The notes beneath the pieces are model-generated. The model did not search any database. It was not told the origin of the DNA and saw only the letters and a list, made by a program, of their open reading frames with translations. A program made the position numbers and the translations under genes. DNA of 64,000 bases from Varroa destructor (taxonomy: Eukaryota; Arthropoda; Arachnida; Mesostigmata; Varroidae). Positions 1 through 12,389 of the stretch are shown here, piece after piece; the first letter of the stretch is position 1, and every line of letters starts with the position of its first letter. The stretch is taken from assembly GCF_002443255.2 (NCBI RefSeq), contig NW_019211456.1:23429061-23493060 (forward strand). Direction: 5' to 3'.

Positions 1-3000
1 GACCGTTCCTGCTTTCACAAGGACGGCCGTTCGTTGCTAGGCTGTGGGGTGACATTTATATGCAGGGTGCGCAGCTCCTATACGTATAGAATTTTGTGCC
101 CATAGCGAGTTCGACATCTTCCTAGCATCATTGGCGAAGGTGGCTTGAACTATAACGGCAACAACCTGTACGCTTTTACCAGCGGCGAAGGTAATAACCA
201 TAAACGGGCGCCTTCGGCAAGAATGGAAATCAAAATGTTGGTAACGGGCACCAATGACTGACAAGTTCTTACGAGGTGGTGAGGCTTGACGATAAGTCGA
301 GAAAACACCAACGAACATGAAGAGTTTACATAAGTGGCTCGAAATGACAGGCATACCTAGCTGAAGTGTAACTTATACCATTACACAGCTTTTGTAGAAA
401 AGAAGCGAGCAAGTCGTTTCCTTACGCTGAGTGAGCTCGTAAGTATAGGCGCAACAAACACTATCGCTGATGCTAATTGTTTTGCACTCTGCGATTTAGC
501 TTCGATCCAATGCGCGTATGTACGTTTTCGTATATTAGATATGCCACGTGTGTTTAATTTGCTAGTTTTCAATAGATTGTAATTAATGGATCGTACAATG
601 GCCGTCCAGTATCTAAGCCACATGCAGAGGCAGGCTGGTGTTGTTGGATAAAACAAAGGTCGGAAAAGCTTGGGTGCGTTGTCGGCATTTGTTGTTCGGC
701 AACACTATCCCGCCATCGGCACATTGCGTGAAACGATCTATTTTCTCCAGCTCTGTTAGGACGTTAGCGCTCAGTTAAGCTGGTAAGTTAGGCCGGAGGA
801 GGGGGGTTAGAGGGCCTTCTTCAGCTTTGGGGAGAGTTCATAATCAGCGCATTGGAATGCTTTTGCATTGCACATCTACGCTGTTATCTTTTCGCTTCGA
901 TATTTCACTAACGATGGCGTCGAGCGAACTACCCAACGCCAAAGACGAACACGTAAACAGTAGAATCCGGAAGCAATTTTTTCGTGAATATCCACTCACA
1001 GTAAACAGCTGCAAAGGAATCCTTACCTGCTAGCTCTCCGAGCGGCCAGATGAAAATCCCAACTAATATCCATTCGCCCATGTCTCCCTTTTGATCATAC
1101 GGCACACTGTTGAAGTGACGCTACTCGTGCCCATTTGATTACAACCACTACGCAGCGTACCAGTAACCAACCGTGGCTGTGGTACGGATGTTGCTGCAAA
1201 CAGATTTTCATCATCGCGTTGTGCTTCGAAGAGAACGTCAGCACAGGGTTACAGTCGCAGCTTTGTGACCGGGTCTGACTTTTCCAGTTACCTCGTCCTG
1301 GCCATCCAGCTGCTGCTGCATCCGTAGTTGTATGCGGTGTGTGGAACATGGAAAATCAAATCGAACAAATTAAGCAGATTTTTTCACTCTTTATATTCGT
1401 TCACGGCGCGGCGGTGATGCATAAATGAAATATTCATGTGGCTAGGATGAACCAGATTCGACGAAAGCTCTCGTGTCCCGCAAGCCGGTACGCATTGGCC
1501 TTAATTGGTTAATCAGCTATGGGTAATTCTATAACGGCTTGTCAAGCCAGTTTGCTCCGCTGTCGACAGCTTCTATATCATCATATGTACTTGTATATGA
1601 CACATATTAGCATTAAAGCTAATGTGGCTTGATAAGAACTCGGTTTTTGCTTCCCTCAGATTTATTCATTTCCTGTGAGCTCTACGACGACTCGACTTTG
1701 AACAGCGTCGAACTACGAAGGCTGCAGTTATTTACTCTTCCTCTATATTTCTCGCTTCTGTCTCGTTTCCCTGTCGTGCAATAGACACACTCCTGCGGCG
1801 ACAGCACGCATCGATCGCCTTTCTAGGAGCGCCGTCAGAGTCGCTCACATACCCCAGTACATGAATATGCGGCCGTTAGGTAACAAACGACAGAGAGCCG
1901 ATGAGGCATAGACGGCCCTGCTTCATGTGTTTGTTTCTAATCACGTATTCACTAACAAACTACTTTGGCCAAAGGCGAGTGCAGATCGATGTATACTGTC
2001 TTGAGTGTTTTTCTATGTATGTTGTGCTCGCTACTAACCGCTAAGAAATATGTGCCAGCGATAACCGACTTCAAACGAAGCTTAGCACATGCTCATTTCG
2101 TTGAAATTGCCTGCCCTACTAAGAACAGATTCTGGAAATAGGTAGCTAAAACCTGAATTATTAAAATAAGAGGGGTATGATTAGTCGCAAGAAGACGATC
2201 ATTTACTGACCGCGTATATGTTTACGTGTATGGCCTATTTTTGAAATTTGCCCGAGAACTAATAAACAGCCACCACTCGGCTAGAAGAGGCCAACAGGCT
2301 ACTGCTTTCGCCTCTATCAACCTCGTCAAAAAGGTCAGTCCAGTTGACTCGACAACATGTTAAATGGGCGACACACACATATCGCTAGAAACAGAAAGCC
2401 TTGGAATTGCCATGACATCCATTGTTTAAGAAAAGCAACGGTCAAGGTTACCTCACAAGGACCAAGAGAAAAGCTAGACATGACTCTCTACCATGCACGC
2501 CATTCAGGGTGAGCGCTGTTATCGTATGAATGCTAGTAAAGCTTACCAGAACCCTTACACGCCGATGTCTGATGCTTTCATAAGGGCTTACAAATGTTCT
2601 TCTTGCTTGTCTGCTTGCCTGCGTTTCGGAAAAGCTATACGAGAATATTACACCGATGCACAGATGCTGAAATATACACATTTTTTATGTAGATTCATGG
2701 CATCGGATATCTGTCAACACGAAACGGGCAAACAGAGCAGAAGCACTGAGCCCATATTTGTGGCTGTTTGAGCTTGTGCAGACTGATCAAGGCGGAGATG
2801 CGCTAGGACATTTTTGGAGGAGTTTGTAGATTTTTGCTAAGCCTTTCGAGCCACGAAGTGGTTTGGGCCAACACCTGAGCAGACTGCTCGTCTTCACTTC
2901 CATACTAGTGGTTAGAGGCTCGGGCCTGTCATGTACCAGTCATCTAGATCTCTAATGAGCACCCCTACTGCCTCCAACGCCGACGCCACTGGCTGGCTTT

Positions 3001-3918
3001 CATGAACATCATCACCATAACCATCGCTGCAATAGCAGTTGCCCACGCGTCATTCACGTGTTTATTATCACGAAGCAATATTTACCATATCTACAGCGTG
3101 GCAAAGTTCTTTAGGGCTAGCTAGCCCACAAATTGTTTAGCTTACACCAAACGGAGATGATGGTCGCGGGGACAGAGCTATTTTGTAGATCCAGCTGCCG
3201 AAGGGAAGGCAAACAGGAAAAGTGGAGTGTTCACTGAACGGCAGCACGGTTAGGGTATAATATCGAAGAGAGTAGGGGGCGCTGTGACGGCGGCTTGTTT
3301 GTGCTCAAGAAAAGTCGTATTGGCAGACTGGGGGATGGGACTCGATGACCAAGAGTATAGTATTCGGGGTCGATTTCCATTACTCTTTATAACTAATCTA
3401 AGAAAAGAACTAGTCGAAAATTAGTGCCAGTTCAACAGTCTGTGCATGTATTTATTGCATCTATGAGTGACTAGATTTTGTTATGCATCCAATATGTTTC
3501 TAGTAATTCAATAACGGGTAGCGGAGGTATGAGTTAATAAAAACAATCACGGTTATTTCTCCTGGTGGTTCAGTGTCATATAGGCAGGCCGTAAAGGGCA
3601 TGCAGCAGGCAAGGGAAATGTCACGCGCACAGTCATAAGAACAAGTAGCTAATCACTAGATAAAGCCCATTAGATTAAATATATTGGTCTAAAATGAAAA
3701 TCGTATCATTCATTAACATTGAATCAATTGGATCGCACATTCGGATAATATTTGAGCATCCGAGAATGCATATTCTTACAATCGCGTATCGACCTTTTCT
3801 TGAATCTAGTAAGGTTTTCAGAACTGTTTGTAACTAACTTACAGCATACATAGATATTGATGATAACGCCAGTGAACTCGATCAATCGACGTACCCCGTT
3901 CTGCTTACACTTGCCAAG

Positions 3919-3938
3919 TTGGTTGGTTGGTTGGTTGG
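3919..3938. repeat. (TTGG)5 microsatellite
   Basis: Five uninterrupted copies of TTGG. It is a simple tandem repeat with no coding context. Confidence 0.9.
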
Positions 3939-3988
3939 TCTTTTCGCTTCTTGTTGACCAGTTTCGGAGAAACCTCGGCACTGCTAGA

Positions 3989-4594
3989 TCAAAATATCCA
4001 TTCGACCGCTTGCCCTTCGCAGAAAACGGAGGTAAGGTACACCTTGGAAGTGAGGGACTCCTGCATTCGTTTGTTCGTTGAGAAGACGAAAAGGAGTTGG
4101 TTAGTTAGACGGGAGCATGCCTCGCCTATTCGACAACCAAAAACATGAACCATCTCCCCCAACGCTGCGTCTGCTACTATTCGAAAGGCCGCTATTACCC
4201 TACATACTAATACAGCTGTGGTTGGGCTCTTCAACAAGACGCAGTGATCGTCAATCAGACCGCTTACCTCATCCGATAGCGGTACACAGCCTTCGTTCGT
4301 TTCGCCGTTGTTTAGGACCGTGTAGGCCTGTTTGAGAACCCGGTTGAGCCGAGGGTCCTCGTTTCTTCGCTCAACGCCTCTTTTTTTTCCCTTTTTTTTT
4401 ATCTCGCAACCACTCACATTTCTGTGGATCCTTCGTCGTTCTTCCGCGGTTTCCTTGTCCCGTCCTCTGTATGCAACGTTGCTGTCGATCTTATCCTCTC
4501 CTCTCGTGCGGAGCAGCAAGCAATGCTTCCTGCAAGCGTGAGCGCCACTGCGGCCATGGCAGCGACAGGCGCGATCGTACTTCAGGCTATTCAC
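3989..4594 (-). CDS. Uncharacterised 201-codon open frame, doubtful
   Basis: This is one of the longest open frames outside the CLCA gene. The predicted product is rich in Arg, Lys and Glu in its first half, including a basic stretch around KKKGKKRG, and has a mixed second half. I see no signal peptide, no membrane helix and no family motif. The opposite strand also has several shorter open frames here, which suggests that local composition, low in stop codons, may be the cause. At this base composition a frame this long is uncommon but not excluded by chance in 64 kb. It could be a single-exon gene, a terminal exon or nothing. Confidence 0.15.
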   Translation of the reverse strand: MNSLKYDRACRCHGRSGAHACRKHCLLLRTRGEDKIDSNVAYRGRDKETAEERRRIHRNVSGCEIKKKGKKRGVERRNEDPRLNRVLKQAYTVLNNGETNEGCVPLSDEVSGLIDDHCVLLKSPTTAVLVCRVIAAFRIVADAALGEMVHVFGCRIGEACSRLTNQLLFVFSTNKRMQESLTSKVYLTSVFCEGQAVEWIF

Positions 4595-4978
4595 TTTGAT
4601 CGTTTCATCGAATTACTGGATAGCTCAGATTACGAACATTTCCCTTGAATGCATATTGGTGGTTTGCCGGTAGAAGATTTTGTTGCAATAGTGGAGGCTG
4701 GAGCGGTAAAGGATAGGTAGCTTTCTCCAATCTGGTGTCAGCCTGTCTAGAACGTAATTCATTTTCTACAGCCAAGCCTGGGCGACAAGTAACAGGCGGT
4801 TACTGCGGCTGGCTTGTATAGCGGTCATGGTTAAGTACATTTAGCTCCATGCTCCTTTGTCGGGTTGGCATAAAAGTTAACGTCTATTCACGAGTATGTT
4901 GGACAAAAAATATGTCGGCCGCCCGCCCAGTCGCTGTAAATCTCAGCAGCTGAAGCGACACTCGGAAAAGGGAACGCT

Positions 4979-4992
4979 GGGGGGGGGGGGGG
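4979..4992. repeat. G14 homopolymer
   Basis: A run of 14 G. It is a G-rich simple tract and is prone to sequencing and assembly length errors. Confidence 0.9.
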
Positions 4993-7900
4993 ACTATTAC
5001 AAAAACGTTTGTATAGGGGCGTCATATAGGGGGGTGGCGCCCTCTATCTGCACTCGTCCTTTGCATTTCCATAATCGAGAAACTAAATTCCGCTTCTCCA
5101 GTAACCAGTCGAGTTATCTCGTAGGCCAGCGCTTGCAACTGGTAGATAGTAAGAGTTGGTTGCTTTGTTAAGAGATGCGGGAGAACTCTTTACCGAGAAG
5201 TCATTCGCCAGTCGTACCCAACAGTTTTGACTGGCACTCGGGAAATATCCACTAGTGAGAGCATGCCTGCATTTCTCACAAGCAGAGCTTTAAAAAGTTT
5301 ATCTGCCTCCAGCGTCCCGCCTTCTCGACCGGAAAAACCAGCCAGAAGTAATCCAAGGTCCAGGCTCGACTGACTCTCTTGTCCACTCTACTAGCGCCTA
5401 CTTTTTTTTATCTATATAATATGTGAAATTCATTCATGTGGACATCCGAACAAACTAAAAGAACCCTCCATCGCTGAGTATTACATACAGTCACGTTTAT
5501 GAAGGCGATACTCTTCGGCCAGGATAAGATCGGAGCGATCAATGCACAAAAGGTAACAGCACACAAAAGTTACCTTAAGAACTGATTTTACACACCTAAA
5601 GCGTTCTCCTTAGGGAAACAGCATATGAATTGTGTATCAGACATAGCGCTCGAAATAACTGGTCCGTACTTCCTTACTGAAGGGACTGTATGACAAAAGT
5701 TGTTTACATAAAACTTCTACATTGAACATATTTTACTAATGTAAAAAAGTATAAATATACATGTAGTTTAGATCGGTTGTTTGTCCAGTTGTTAACATAA
5801 GCATTGTTATCTCATTAAAATCCTCTATACGGTGTACTAGTTGAATTCGGGTTCACGGCTGACTAATTTCATTCAGATATCAAATTCAGACCAGTACACT
5901 ACCGCCAGAGTCGATTACTCTGATTGAATCAGCAAAATCGGGCGTCTCGAGCCCCCTCTGAGGTATTATTCGGCCTAGTTTGTCCTGCGTTTGCTATATG
6001 GACTAAACCGACGAAGGTCATTAGGAGAACATTTTGTATTTACAGGATTTAAGTGGCCTACAATAACTATCTCTCTCAGCTGATAACGTACAGAACCAGG
6101 CTTAAAAAAGACCAATGGCTAACATAATTAGTAGCCTAACTTGAGTGACCATTCCTACCCACCCCCTCCAAATCGAACGCTGGTAAGGATCATTGTCAGT
6201 GTGTTACACAGTTGGGGCTAGTATTATTACATTGTAACGATAATCAAATTGTAGAAAGCGTATCCTATTGATACATCGATGAGGCGACACGTTCGGATGT
6301 ACCAATGACACATGCAAAAAATATCAAAATAATATAAGTTACAACATACAAGTAACTGTACATATTTTGTTCCTTAAAGCCTAGTACCGCTTTATTAGGT
6401 GGTCGCATTAAAACTTACCAAGACATATAATAAAGGAGATACGAAGAGGTTCAGGAAATATATTCTATGCAACCATGAGAGGTTAAGGGGCTACACAAAA
6501 GCAATGTTGTGCGGTGGGCATCAATGAAGGCGTTGGAAAAAGGAAAGCGCGTGCAGAAAAATTGGGCTGAATATATATGTATATATCTGAAGCAATACAA
6601 GGCTTTATTAAAGCTAGATATATAAAGCCAGGCAGTAATTTTTCTTTTCTTCTGGGCCTTCGGGTTCCTGTCAGATATATACGTCCCTGACAGCTGACGG
6701 TGCTTTATAGAAGTCATGACTAGACTAACTAATAATGGAAACGCCTCTAAATGGCCAATACATAGCATGAGCTCGATTAATGTGCATGAGGTAATGACGG
6801 GCTTTTGGTGTATTCGTATGAAACAAGTCCGATAAGCAGGAGTTGATATTAATGGAATTTTAAAAGCTTCTTTGCCACCAAATAGACATAACACACATTA
6901 AGAATTAGGGGTTTTAAGCAAGCACCAATTCATTGGGGAATCTGGAGGTAGGCGACAAATTTGTTATTAACTTCATTCTTTACAGCCGGAGCATTTCATC
7001 AGTTCAAATTAGAGCTTTGAAAGCAATACATTACAGTGCCATATGCAACGAAGTACTTCGCGATTCGTTTACTGGTCATGGTGCAGCATAAACGTCTAAT
7101 GAACACGGCTTGATATGGTAAAGCCAATTTTCATTTCATCATACCGATAATGTTGAACTCGATCGAGGAAAGCCACACAGGCAAAGTTAGCTTCGATGTT
7201 TCAACAACTTACAGTTGGAACATACCTTGTAAACTCACTAAGCGCACCCCCGATCTCATCAGAATATTTGGTCTAGTAACAGTCTCGATCAGCTCTCCAA
7301 CAGGTCTTATTATCCTATCTACTCAAGAACGGTTAGGAGGATTTGATTTGAACGCAAAAAATTCGTATGTAGGCGCAAACTCAATCGAGTATACATTTAA
7401 CAAGGCGTGGCTTATAAAGCTGCCGACGTGGCAAAACAAACGTGAGGTTGCGCGCAGACATCCGACGCGTGAAGATGAATGATGGTCGATCCAGGTAGGG
7501 CAGTCCGGGTTACCAGATACCGTTAACGACTACGTGCGGTATTTACCGTGTGAGCAATGTTTTTTTCATGTGGCTGTTCAGAAAGTAAATTTTATATCGT
7601 GACGTCATGTTTGACCTAAATGGTCATTTTTGAGTGGAGTGCTCGATTAGGAAAAGTTCAAGGTGTGCTAGACATGTAGTCATCCTGACGCAAGCATTCT
7701 TTAGTTCTGTACATTTTAAATTTACATTAGAATATCATGTGAAGCTGAGGAAGGATCGTTCGGTCTTAGCCCAGATTTAAGAAAATACAAATTTTGTTAA
7801 CGCGCAAAAAACCGCCTGTTTGAAAGAATAGTCAGGTAGCGAGCCACCTGTTGTTCCATACGACGATCAATCAAACAGCAAAAACTTATTCGAGACAATG

Positions 7901-9500
7901 CGCGATGGCATTTTATAAAATAATAGTGAACCAGACACGCACGAAAACCGATGTATTGGATTTAGGAACGTTTAGGTGTGGATATTATAAAGCGAATAGC
8001 CACGGCTGAATGTTTCAGCTCTATAACTAATATAAAAAGTCCTATAAAGCTTCTATGACAGGCGTGCGGTGGTAAACAGCGAGGTGGTTTGGTGTCAACA
8101 GGTGTTCAAGTTCAGATACTGGCTGTTTTGCAGACAGAAAAATTTCATCAGCTGTCAACACACACAAATTAAGATAAGCCAAGTAGATTTTTATTGAGGG
8201 GTTACATGACAATGATAGGCATGCGGAATAAAGTTGTTTTGAGACGTGGCAAAGAGCCAGACCATCAATTCGTTGTGTTCCTGCAACTAACGTCCTAATA
8301 AACATTGCACTTATGGCAACATGTTTAATGTAAGATGCGTTAGATCGAAGTTCGCGTGATATGATTTAAGTTCTTGGGCGCAGAATTGGAAAAACGAGTG
8401 AAGCAGGTATGTAGGTGAAGAAGGCAAAAGTACAGGCTGGAAAGGCCGTCATGGTTCAAATTAAGCACGCTTATAGCACACTCGGATATATATCGACTAA
8501 GCAGGCACTTATTACGTCGCACAAACTCTGGGTGAAGATGCGTAAGAGTGCCCAATACGTCATAAACAGACGCATGACTAAGTTAATGGTCAACAACAGC
8601 ACTTGCATATGGTAAACACATGGAGCGCATCAAGAACCACTGACACGTATGCGTGACGTAAAGATGGTCTTTGTAAAAGACGGTTTCCAAAGGCAAAATG
8701 CGTATGATAGTTGGTGAATATGATACAAGACTGGGGGATGCATACCAACCAGATGCAACCAGATACAACCATGCATTATATAAATTAAAAATGTTCTGAT
8801 TTCTCTAAAGCACGTTACCTAATTGACAAACGGCTCGGAGTCAGCGCAAACAGGTATTTGAGTGTAATAGGAATCCCGCAGGAACTCTGTGGAGCTCGTT
8901 TTCAATTTTGCATATTTATATGTAGATTAAAGATGTGCCTCCTCCGAGCATTGGCGATTATTTGAAATTATATAATCCTTTTCTTAGCAGTCTTCCGGTA
9001 TAGTTTAATTCACACATTATTGAAATGCTAAGAATGGCCAGTTCTAAAGAGGATCCTGCTTCTTCGTTGTCGAGACAAATTGACTTTTATGCGAGACGCC
9101 ATGAAAGTCTTCCATATAGAAGTTCCAAATACTCAAAGATATTACCGTCTTCTGCCAAGGTCCAGAACAGATTTATACATAGGCTAAGTGCGTTTCTAGA
9201 AAGTAAGTTGTAGTAACTTCATGACGCTGCTGACATTAAGGTGTTTAAAGAACAATCAATCCGCGATCATTTGGAATTGAATAATAATAGAAATGTAATA
9301 CTTTAAATAGAGGTCGATGGAGGCTCCCAAAGTTGCTCGTACGAAGCACATTAATTATGTTTATGCCTCAGAATCTAAAGCCATTTCGACCCCGTATAAC
9401 ACCTTGACCTAGCCCGAAGGGTGTTATAAACCGAAGAGCCGCCAGCCAGGCGACCGGATCTGCTCAGCTTGGACGCACCAACCGTTGTACCGATGCGCTT

Positions 9501-9542
9501 TGCTATCAATGTCGAAAACGAGACCACTTCCAAGGTAACTGC
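9501..9542 (+). pseudogene. Gag CCHC zinc knuckle of the Gypsy remnant
   Basis: In frame this reads CYQCRKRDHFQGNC, an exact C-x2-C-x4-H-x4-C knuckle, preceded by a basic GRTNRC-type segment as in retroelement nucleocapsid regions. The zinc knuckle normally binds the element's RNA during packaging. A stop codon follows about 80 bases downstream in this frame, so it is a relic. Confidence 0.85.
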
Positions 9543-9629
9543 CCACGTGCATGGCCATCAAACACCAGGCGACGCCAGCTCATTTTTCCGGCCATCCAAA
9601 TTATTGAAGCCGTCTCCTCTTAGGTGTTT

Positions 9630-9720
9630 GAAATCGACGTCAAATTGGAACGCGTGGGGCTAATCTAGGTTGGACCGGACAGCGGTGGGGAGATGTCAGC
9701 GCACCCAACACGGTGCTACG
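9630..9720 (+). pseudogene. Retropepsin-like protease relic of the Gypsy remnant
   Basis: In the same frame as the zinc knuckle the translation gives a VFEIDVKLERVG-like segment, then a stop, then GPDSGGE. DSG is the form of the retropepsin active site (D-S/T-G), here at 9678-9686. The spacing between knuckle, beta strand and DSG fits a Gypsy gag-protease junction. Stops at both ends show it is decayed. Confidence 0.6.
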
Positions 9721-10105
9721 GAATTAAAACTCCAAGTCGAAGGGGACTAGGTAAAGGTACTCGCCGTCGTCGACAACCTGGTTTGCAACGTTGAGTGACC
9801 CTCCCTAAGAAACAATTTTGTTTCAGCGAGAAATAAACCGGTTAATGTATCACCGTGTGCGCTAACAAAAGCCAGTCAACACACCCCCAGAATCGTTAAA
9901 GAGTATAGCTGCTACCGTCAAATTAGCGAAGTCCACGGTTCAGGTGAATAGGAACTTGCACGCATCCCCTGTTAGCATTTTCGTGATCTCCTTTTCGCAT
10001 AGTGACAGCTACCTCAAAACGAGCACGTAAAGTCTTGGACACCAAACTCGAACGACGCTATATATATGTTAAAGAAGATAAAAATTCAGGAAAATAGACC
10101 ATCCT

Positions 10106-10150
10106 CGTCTCGGAGCCTTCCGACCCACCGGGTCGGAAGGCTCCGAGACG
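10106..10150. repeat. Perfect 21-bp inverted repeat with 3-nt loop
   Basis: The arms 10106-10126 and 10130-10150 are exact reverse complements, separated by ACC. The arms are GC-rich compared with the surroundings. The hairpin sits inside the Gypsy remnant between the protease relic and the reverse-transcriptase block. It is too perfect and too short-looped for an ordinary coding remnant, and is treated as a separate observation in the findings. Confidence 0.95.
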
Positions 10151-10329
10151 CTTTTTGCCCATGTTTCATATCGGCAATAGTCAGCTTGACCGTATGCATT
10201 TTATGTAGTCAAGCGTTCATTCCAAAAGCCGATAGAGCTACCCGCAACATCCCTCATCAGTTATACTGTACCCACCGATGGCCACATTTCCTAGTATACA
10301 AGTCCACGGCAAGTCGCATCAGTACAACG

Positions 10330-11040
10330 GGTTCGCATAGCCGACGAAATTTAGCAGATGTTAGATAATGAACCCACATTCAGTCTATGGACTTCCGCGG
10401 TCGTTCGGGTGGAAATGAAAAACGGTCAAATTCGGTTTTGTGTGGATTATCGTAGATTAAATGCGGTCATATAGAAGGACGTCTTCCCATTGCCTTCGAC
10501 CTGTCAAAAAAAGCACAGATGTTTTCCACATTTGATTTGACGAGCATCTATTGTTAGACCTCTACGACTGACAATGACAAAGAGAAAACCGTATTTTGCA
10601 CTCTAGACGGTTTATATCAATTCAAACGGGTGCTTGCCGGGTTGGCCAATGATGAACTGGGCATTAGTCAGTTGGTGTACAAGATGGCTTTGTGGCTTAT
10701 CTCGATGATATGATCGTATTCTCCAGAAGATTCGAAAAGCATCTACATTATCCTCGCACATCTTAAAAGCATCGAAATGCTGTTTCGCTAGGCGTAAGGT
10801 CGTATATCTCGGGGATAGGGTTTTCTCGCTAGGAACCTTTCCTAACCTATAGAAGGTTGCGGTGATCGATGCCTTATCGCCACCTACTATTGTTTGTCAG
10901 TTTTAGGTTTTCAGGGATAACGCCGGTTCATACGGAATTTTGCCGAACTGCTATACGGCTTGTTAGAAGCGGGCGTCCATTTCCCATGAGTTGCGCCTGA
11001 CCAGGCAAAATTTCTGACCTAACATGGAATAGATGAATTC
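10330..11040 (+). pseudogene. Gypsy-type reverse transcriptase relic
   Basis: The block starts with a segment similar to the usual lead-in to RT (VRIADEI, then QMLD after a stop). It continues through VVRVEMKNGQIRFCVDYRRLNAV near 10400-10470, a stop, KDVFPLP, FSTFDLT, EKTVFCTLDGLYQFKRVL near 10582-10635, then YLDDMIVFSRRFEKHL at 10698-10745 and KCCFARRKVVYLGDRVFSL near 10777-10830. The catalytic DD pair is intact, but several stops and at least two frame changes prevent translation. Further downstream, sequence resembling the RT connection region fades out by about 11040. Confidence 0.9.
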
Positions 11041-12052
11041 TAAGACATTTCTAGGAAAACTAGCCGATCGAAGCACAGATAGGCGCAAGCGGTGCCAGCC
11101 TGGGGGGTGACGCTCTTCCAGCTTGACTGGGACAAGAGGATAAATGGTATTTGTCGCAAATGGGATCTCTGGCTGTTATCCAAACAATAAAGAAACATCA
11201 TCGCTGCCACCAAGTTTGCGACAATCACAATGGAAGTGACAACTGACCGGCCAGCGGATGGATATTATGTACCTATAATGGCTGGAACTGGATATACTTA
11301 TAGTATAATATAAGTTACTCATTAATTTCGATTGAATATGTGCATGTACGAGTGAACGGGTCTTTCTGCCAAAATCGGATTTTAACTGGCCGTTCTGCCT
11401 GCAGTATAATTTTACCAAATGTGTCTGGTATATTTGCTTAGTTAACGAACAGTCAGATAGCTGCGAAACTGCTGTGCACGGTAACCGTTAATACTAACGG
11501 GATAGATCTTTGAGAGCTTTTGGATATCGACTGTTAGTAATATGCATCAAAAGCTGGGTTGTTCATCGTTGTTGATTAGATGAATGGGCCTGGGTGTTTA
11601 TCATGCCCAGGTTAGTGATTCCAAAAACGGTTTGTCGGAGGGCCGTCCTTGAAAAGCTCTTTTTCTACGCAGCTTCAAATTGTGAGCCTGGTGATCGAAC
11701 CTTTATGAATTATCTAATCAATAAGTGAAAAAGATTAATAATGTAGAAATAGTATAAAATATATAAATTGACAATGTTAAAATGCTTTTTTGTTTTCATT
11801 AAAATTACTATAAGTTCGCATATAAATACATACAATCGTATAATGAACAAACTGCAAGCAAGAGTGACGGTTACATCATTTAAATACATACTCATGTGTT
11901 CGAGTAGACAAAGAGACCATTTACGTGGGAAAGTATTTGCTAATTCTCAAGACGGTGCTATCCCTCTTACATTGTTTATACTGTTCAATTATCAATGAAG
12001 TGCCAAATGGTAACGATCATCCTAATTGTTTTGGATGTATGCCATTTTTCAG

Positions 12053-12389
12053 GCTGTCCTTCGCAATGCGTCCGGAGAATTACATCGGGCACGAGGCGTA
12101 TACATACACGAGGTATTTATAATCGTTCCACGCTCGTGGGGTTCCAGGGGTACGTGGGCCCCACAAAAGCCTCCTAAGGTTAAAGCTCCAAGTTGGCAAC
12201 AATGGAACCGCGCCGATATCCTCATCGAGCGAGGAGAAGAGTCAGTATTTGGCGAAATTCCATTCGTAGTACAATATGGCGGTTGTGGTGTACAAGGTAG
12301 GCACCTTGTCGTGCCCGATACGTTCCTGCGAACCTACGCTGCCAATAGCGATCAGTCGCCGAACCGTTTCGACAAATACGGAAAACCAC
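12053..12389 (+). CDS. CLCA exon A: N-terminal domain
   Basis: The acceptor is a TTTTTCAG tract ending at 12052 and the donor is GTAAGT at 12390. The exon starts in phase 0 and leaves one base. The translation carries EVFIIVPRSW, NRADILIERGEE, PFVVQYGGCGVQGRHLVVPDTFL and ends at FDKYGKP. These match the CLCA blocks that read ILIPxxW, NADVLVA, EQxGNCGxxGxxIhLTPdF and YGxxG in vertebrate members. An upstream coding exon must exist, because this one begins inside the conserved helix before the ILIP block and has no start codon of its own. Confidence 0.93.

Larger units (their letters stand above)
1..9400. other. Upstream region, no confirmed gene
   Basis: No open frame here shows a family I recognise. 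The stretch contains a TTGG microsatellite near 3.92 kb, a 14-base G run near 4.98 kb and one long minus-strand open frame at 3989-4594, listed separately. The missing first exon or exons of the CLCA gene could lie here, because the first exon I can support starts at 12053 in phase 0 and lacks a signal peptide. I looked for a signal peptide followed by the usual CLCA N-terminal beta strand and a donor in phase 0, and found none I would defend. Confidence 0.5.
9400..11040 (+). mobile_element. Decayed Ty3/Gypsy-type retroelement (gag-pol remnant)
   Basis: Pieces of gag, protease and reverse transcriptase occur in the right order on the + strand, broken by stop codons and frameshifts. Seen directly: a CCHC zinc knuckle at 9501-9542; a DSG aspartic-protease triad at 9678-9686 in the same frame, past two stops; a reverse-transcriptase block near 10400-10470 containing RFCVDYRRLNAV; the segment FSTFDLT near 10520; the catalytic box YLDDMIVFS at 10698-10724; and RKVVYLG near 10793-10813. 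These are the standard landmarks of Gypsy-type pol. RNase H, integrase and LTRs were not identified, so the element is truncated. It lies about 1 kb upstream of the first CLCA exon I can support and is clearly non-functional. Confidence 0.9.

Noticed and set aside
6451..6894. 147-codon minus-strand open frame
   Set aside because: The product is rich in residues typical of AT-rich random translation, with no motif and no splice context.
11925..12052. Frame with hydrophobic LLILKTVLSLLHCLYCSII before exon A, as a signal peptide
   Set aside because: No in-frame ATG, a different frame from exon A, and no donor site that would join them.
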